A stretch of DNA of 64,000 nucleotides from positions 147,403,206 to 147,467,205 of the forward strand of contig CM075650.1 in NCBI GenBank assembly GCA_037953625.1, in the 5' to 3' direction. This document shows positions 60,330 to 64,000 of this stretch, piece after piece. The stretch's first letter is position 1; the number at the start of each line of letters is the position of its first letter. The notes under the pieces were generated by a model. That model was not told where the DNA came from and ran no database searches. It worked only from the letters and a program-made list of their open reading frames with translations. The stretch comes from Crotalaria pallida (taxonomy: Eukaryota > Streptophyta > Magnoliopsida > Fabales > Fabaceae). The position numbers and the translations under genes are program-made.

Positions 60330-60810
60330 TCGCCCAACTACTCCAAAAAATATACTCCTTCAAAGCATAAAGACTGTCCACGGCACTAGAATCGAATTCC
60401 AGAGGACTTAGATGCATTTATCAAAACCAGACTACACTACTAGCTCCATCCTCTCCGGCATAACACGGTACAGCGACATATGCTTCATTCTTGTCTGTTA
60501 GCAAGACACTTCTTCACAATTTTCAATTCAGTTCCACAAAATCAATATTAATATAACAACTATATCAAGATCAGTATATATAACTTATAATTTAAAATGA
60601 TTAAATATATTTTATTCATAAATTTCGAGAGAAGAAGGCAGAGATGTAACCCATTATTCAGATTCTTCCTTGTGAAATCGTGCTCAACGATACCATAAAT
60701 ATCTCCCTTGCTCGAAGCTCCATACCAACCACACTTCACCTTCTTAAATCCCTCACGCTGCTTCGCCACAACGTGGTTGAAAATCTGAAATGATTGAGCC
60801 TTCCTCAGCA
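60330..60810 (-). pseudogene. SRO/PARP-like gene fragment, left-facing copy
   Basis: The minus strand at about 60805-60662 reads KAQSFQIFNHVVAKQREG, then GWYGASSKGDIYGIVEHDF, the same PARP-like block as the plus-strand copy and here without the one-base loss. A second piece (about 60530-60330) aligns at nucleotide level with 59858-60051 but is frame-damaged. The two copies face each other and their centre of symmetry is near 60185. An upstream Met-led frame from 60874 gives no recognised N-terminal domain. Confidence 0.62.
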
Positions 60811-61439
60811 CGGGACCGCCAACGTCGAGCGCTTGGGAGACACGCGTAGGAGAGATAGAGACCGATGGAACCATGTGGAACGCTCACGTTTTTTGCGTAA
60901 GGACGCGTGTTGTGCATGCGCTAGCTGGACGTTGGGCGTTGCACGACGACTGCACATAGTTCATACCGAGAGAGAGAGAGAGAAAAAGGAAGGGATGCAC
61001 GGAAATGGATGGATTGGGAAATCAAGGTAGTTATGGTTGCTGATGAGGCAATAATAGTGCTTTGATGAGCACTGAAAAATGTGTTGGACAACTAAAGGAG
61101 AAGAGGAACCAATTTTTTTCTTGGTGGCTGCAGAGAGTGATCTGGTTAGTGAAGAGGGTGAGTGGGTTATTTATAGTGATAGGATTAGGGTTAGTTTTTC
61201 TTTTTGGGTTTTTTGGGGCTTTGGAATCCAAACTTTTTATAAGCTCCTTTTCATTCATTTTTTGAAATCCGATCTGATGTGACAAGTGCATTGTTACACG
61301 CAAAACATTGTATTTTTCAAGATTTTGGATTTTTATGAATTTTTTATTGCGAGTCTAATTGAGACAAATATGAAAATATAATATACTTTTTCGAAACTAT
61401 CCCCATAATTATTATTGAAACTCTAAAAAGTATGGGTGT
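60811..61439. other. Intergenic DNA, no gene recognised
   Basis: A GC-richer part at about 60830-60990 has (GA)n. It shows no conserved domain. Confidence 0.4.
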
Positions 61440-61600
61440 ATGTGGGTCACCGCAAACTCGCTTAACCTGAACCAAGCCAACCCATATTTGATGGGTTGGG
61501 TCGGTTTAACGGGTTGGGTTTTTTTTCCAGCAACCCAATCAAGTATGGGTTGGATCATGGGTATGCTATTTTAAAAACCAATCAACCCAATCCAACCTGC
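61440..61600. repeat. Dispersed repeat rich in AACCCAACC motifs
   Basis: Clusters of 'gggttggg' and 'caacccaa' in both orientations, of the same style as the GGTCC-type repeats elsewhere in the window. Confidence 0.4.
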
Positions 61601-61799
61601 TGACCAAAATTTATTTATTTATTTATTAATGTATATTATGCTTAGACCTTAGCTACTATACTTTACTACTTAGTACTTACTACTAATACCTTCCACCTTG
61701 AAACAATTATATGAAATATAAAAGATTCAAGTGCCAACAATTCTTTTTCTCATATCTTGCAAGATGGTGAACTGCTTTTATTTATCATGTATTTTAACA

Positions 61800-62720
61800 A
61801 TTTCGTTCATGACTTTGTCGCGACCGTCTCAAAGGGCGCTTGGTCATGAAAAGGGGGTTTGCTTATTGTTTGTAAAGATCTGCAATCGCCATTAATCACC
61901 TTCTCCATAAAATGGATGATGCAATCAAATACCTTAAAAGGCAATGGTCTATGTAATATAGTTTAGGTTCGGAGGTTTCGTTACAGACAGGAAAGGTATT
62001 AGCACCCTATCATTTCCGTTCTAAGGGCAGTTACCAATTTGATCTAAATTAATTGCTTGATTAATTCACTTGGTTTTCTATACATTAATACATTTATTTT
62101 TTAGAAAAGTGTTTTTTTTTATATTTAATGGGAAAATATTTTAGTAAATATCTTATTTTAGTTTTTGATAATTAGACTTAGCCAACATTCATGATTAAAT
62201 CTAACAGAAAAAATAAGTCTCAAGAATATTAGATAGAATTTACGTAACTATCATTCCGATCATATTCCAATTTTTCAACGTTGGTTAAGTTATAATATTT
62301 TTTTTCTTATTTTTGGGAATAAAAGATATTCTATAGTTTGACGTATGTATGTATTATTTTAATTTTAGAAAATTAGACGTAGCCCCACTTGTGACTGTAT
62401 CTAATAACAAAAATATACTTCAAGGATATAGGATAGAGTTTACGTAACCATTATTCCGGTCATCTTCCAATTTTATCTATCATCGACTTTATTTAAATTT
62501 AAAATATCTTCTTAGGTTTGGGAGTGAAATTTATCATAGTCTAATATTATGTGTGTATTTATCATTTTAGTTTTTGAAAATTAGACATAGTCAATTGTCA
62601 CCACCCGTGACTATATCTAATAACAAAAACGTGCCTCAAGAATATTGGATAAAATTTACGTAACCGTCATCCCGGTCATCTTCCGCTTTTTCATCGTCGG
62701 CTTTATTTATACTCCTACTA
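61800..62720. repeat. Ogre/Tat-like Ty3/gypsy leader remnant with three ~205-bp repeats
   Basis: The block from about 61820 to 62030 has 'gtcgcgaccgtctcaaaggg', 'gcaatcgccattaatcacc' and 'ggaaaggtattagcacccta'. These are words I associate with the region behind the 5' LTR of Ogre-type elements of legumes. It is followed by three diverged copies of a ~205-bp unit starting near 62160, 62362 and 62570. Each unit has 'attagac(t/g/a)tagcc'-type and 'tttacgtaaccatcattccgg'-like words. No gag or pol frame remains. Confidence 0.4.
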
Positions 62721-63299
62721 AATTGATAATTGCTTTAAGGTAATTTTTAAATTAAGATTTTATTGATATCTTTAAAGCCCCACTAAAACTCCTGGTAAAA
62801 CTTAAAAGTTGATCATCACTTCAAGAAAGCCATGATTTTGTTAGTGACCTGTCCAATCATGGGTATTCCATCGTCGATCTTAATTAGTAAATAATTGATT
62901 TTGTCCTTAAGTTATTTGAAAAGGAAACAAAATGCTTCTTTTATATTTAGTGCCTAACAAGAATATGCCCACTCATATATATCCCTCGATGCAATAGAGA
63001 TTTCAAAGCTATGTAGTTGTTTTCGGCCGAAAGTATTTGTGTGTTGGGTTGATTTTAAATTTCTTTTTTCAAAATAATTTTCATTTTCATTTTTTTATTT
63101 TATTATTATTTTTTCTTTTGTTTTGTGCAAGGAGGGATAAAAATCGACTTACCAAAGTACATGCAACTTTAAGAAATATTTGAGCAATTACATAAACAAC
63201 AAAAAAGGGAAATTTAATTATTACAGTTAAGATCTAGATTCTTTTTAAGTTTAAGTCCAATAATTAAATTCGAAATATATTTTAAAAATCCGAATATTC
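62721..63299. other. AT-rich intergenic DNA, no gene seen
   Basis: No exon or bounded repeat was recognised. Confidence 0.4.
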
Positions 63300-63480
63300 G
63301 GGTTTAAGCATGGTTTTGAAAATCGGATCGGATCGGCCAGTTCAACCGGAAAACCGGTGGAGGTGCCGGTACGGAATAAGTCAAAAACCGCTCTGCCAAA
63401 AAACCAGAATTGAACCGACTGAACTGGTATTAAACCGCCAAAATCGGTCAAAATCGGTGAAAAATCGGTTTGGCCCGGTT
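63300..63480. repeat. Dispersed repeat rich in AACCGG and CGGTT motifs
   Basis: Alternating 'aaccggaaaaccggtgg', 'aaatcggt' and 'ggtttggcccggttt' words, of the same style as the other G/C-motif repeats in the window. The minus-strand open frame across it is not a gene. Confidence 0.45.
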
Positions 63481-64000
63481 TGAATTAGGAAGCCCAAATT
63501 AAGCAAAAAATTTGATTTTTTTTAATTTTTATTAAATAACGAAATCCTATATGCTGGAAACTCAAACGACACCAATATGAGTCTCACTAGTTGATTACGC
63601 GTTTGCTCTCATTTCAACGAGAAAGAATATTAAAACTTTCGATTTTAGAACTAAGAAAAATCAAAAATCAAAAAGCCAAAAAGCCAAAAAGGCAAAGAAG
63701 TGAAGTGAAAGAAGAAAGAACAGTGAGTGACGCACAAGAAGGCAGCATCAATAATCAATAGAGAAAAAACAAAAAGGTGTTGAATCTCATGATTTCCCTT
63801 TATGATGTTTTGATGATGACACAAAACAAATTTATATATTATGTTTGAACAGGTTCAGGTACATTGATGATGCGAAGATTGTATGCCTGGTTGAAAATCT
63901 AGTCTTTTAGGGCTTAGAATTTTATGTAAGGCAAATAGTAATCTAAAAAGCACTCAAAGTTGATTTTATGATGATGATATGCTTTTTGTTCTTGAAAAAT
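63481..64000. other. Intergenic DNA to the window end, no gene seen
   Basis: An A-rich stretch with 'aaaagccaaaaagcc' repeats lies at 63660-63720. A gene could begin beyond the window, but nothing here shows it. Confidence 0.35.

Overview
The window is nuclear DNA of a flowering plant. It is about two-thirds A+T, its genes carry GT-AG introns and encode plant-type proteins, and it is full of plant transposon classes: Ty1/copia LTR elements primed by initiator tRNA-Met, CACTA, Mutator-like and Stowaway-like MITEs, and SINEs. An Ogre/Tat-like 5' leader remnant near 61.8-62.7 kb hints at a papilionoid legume. That is inference, and no species is claimed.

Only four host genes look intact. A three-exon UNC93-like membrane transporter is at 11145-13371 (+). 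A two-exon gene for a small acidic protein with an N-myristoylation signal is at 15523-16943 (-). A single-exon Kazal-type protease-inhibitor-like gene is at 47908-48348 (+). A nine-exon mitochondrial stomatin-like protein 2 gene is at 51048-55669 (-). All splice joins were checked by phase. The genes are independent, with no shared pathway or operon.

Layout. 0-11 kb is gene-free: degenerate LTR-like repeats, microsatellites, Mutator- and Stowaway-type MITEs, a ~172-bp tandem repeat and two SINEs with 17-18 bp target duplications. 11-21 kb holds the first two genes and more MITEs, one of them inside an intron. 21.3-43.0 kb is a Russian-doll nest. Copia element A (-) carries a 1000-bp Mutator-like palindrome in its 3' LTR and copia element B in its 5' LTR. 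B's left LTR is split by a CACTA element of about 4 kb, and that CACTA is split by copia element C. Target-site duplications support the B, CACTA, C and Mutator-like insertions (5, 3, 5 and 8 bp), and LTR divergence agrees with the order A, then B, then C. 43-47 kb has the orphan end of a second CACTA family and a possible captured host-gene exon. 47-56 kb is the gene-bearing part. 56-64 kb holds MITEs, a tiny tRNA-derived retroposon, an inverted pair of broken SRO/PARP-like gene fragments and the Ogre-like remnant.

The most unusual items are the four-level nest, the inverted SRO/PARP fragment pair (a possible hairpin-RNA locus), two ~80-bp tRNA-like retroposons with long target duplications, and the 1000-bp palindromic element.
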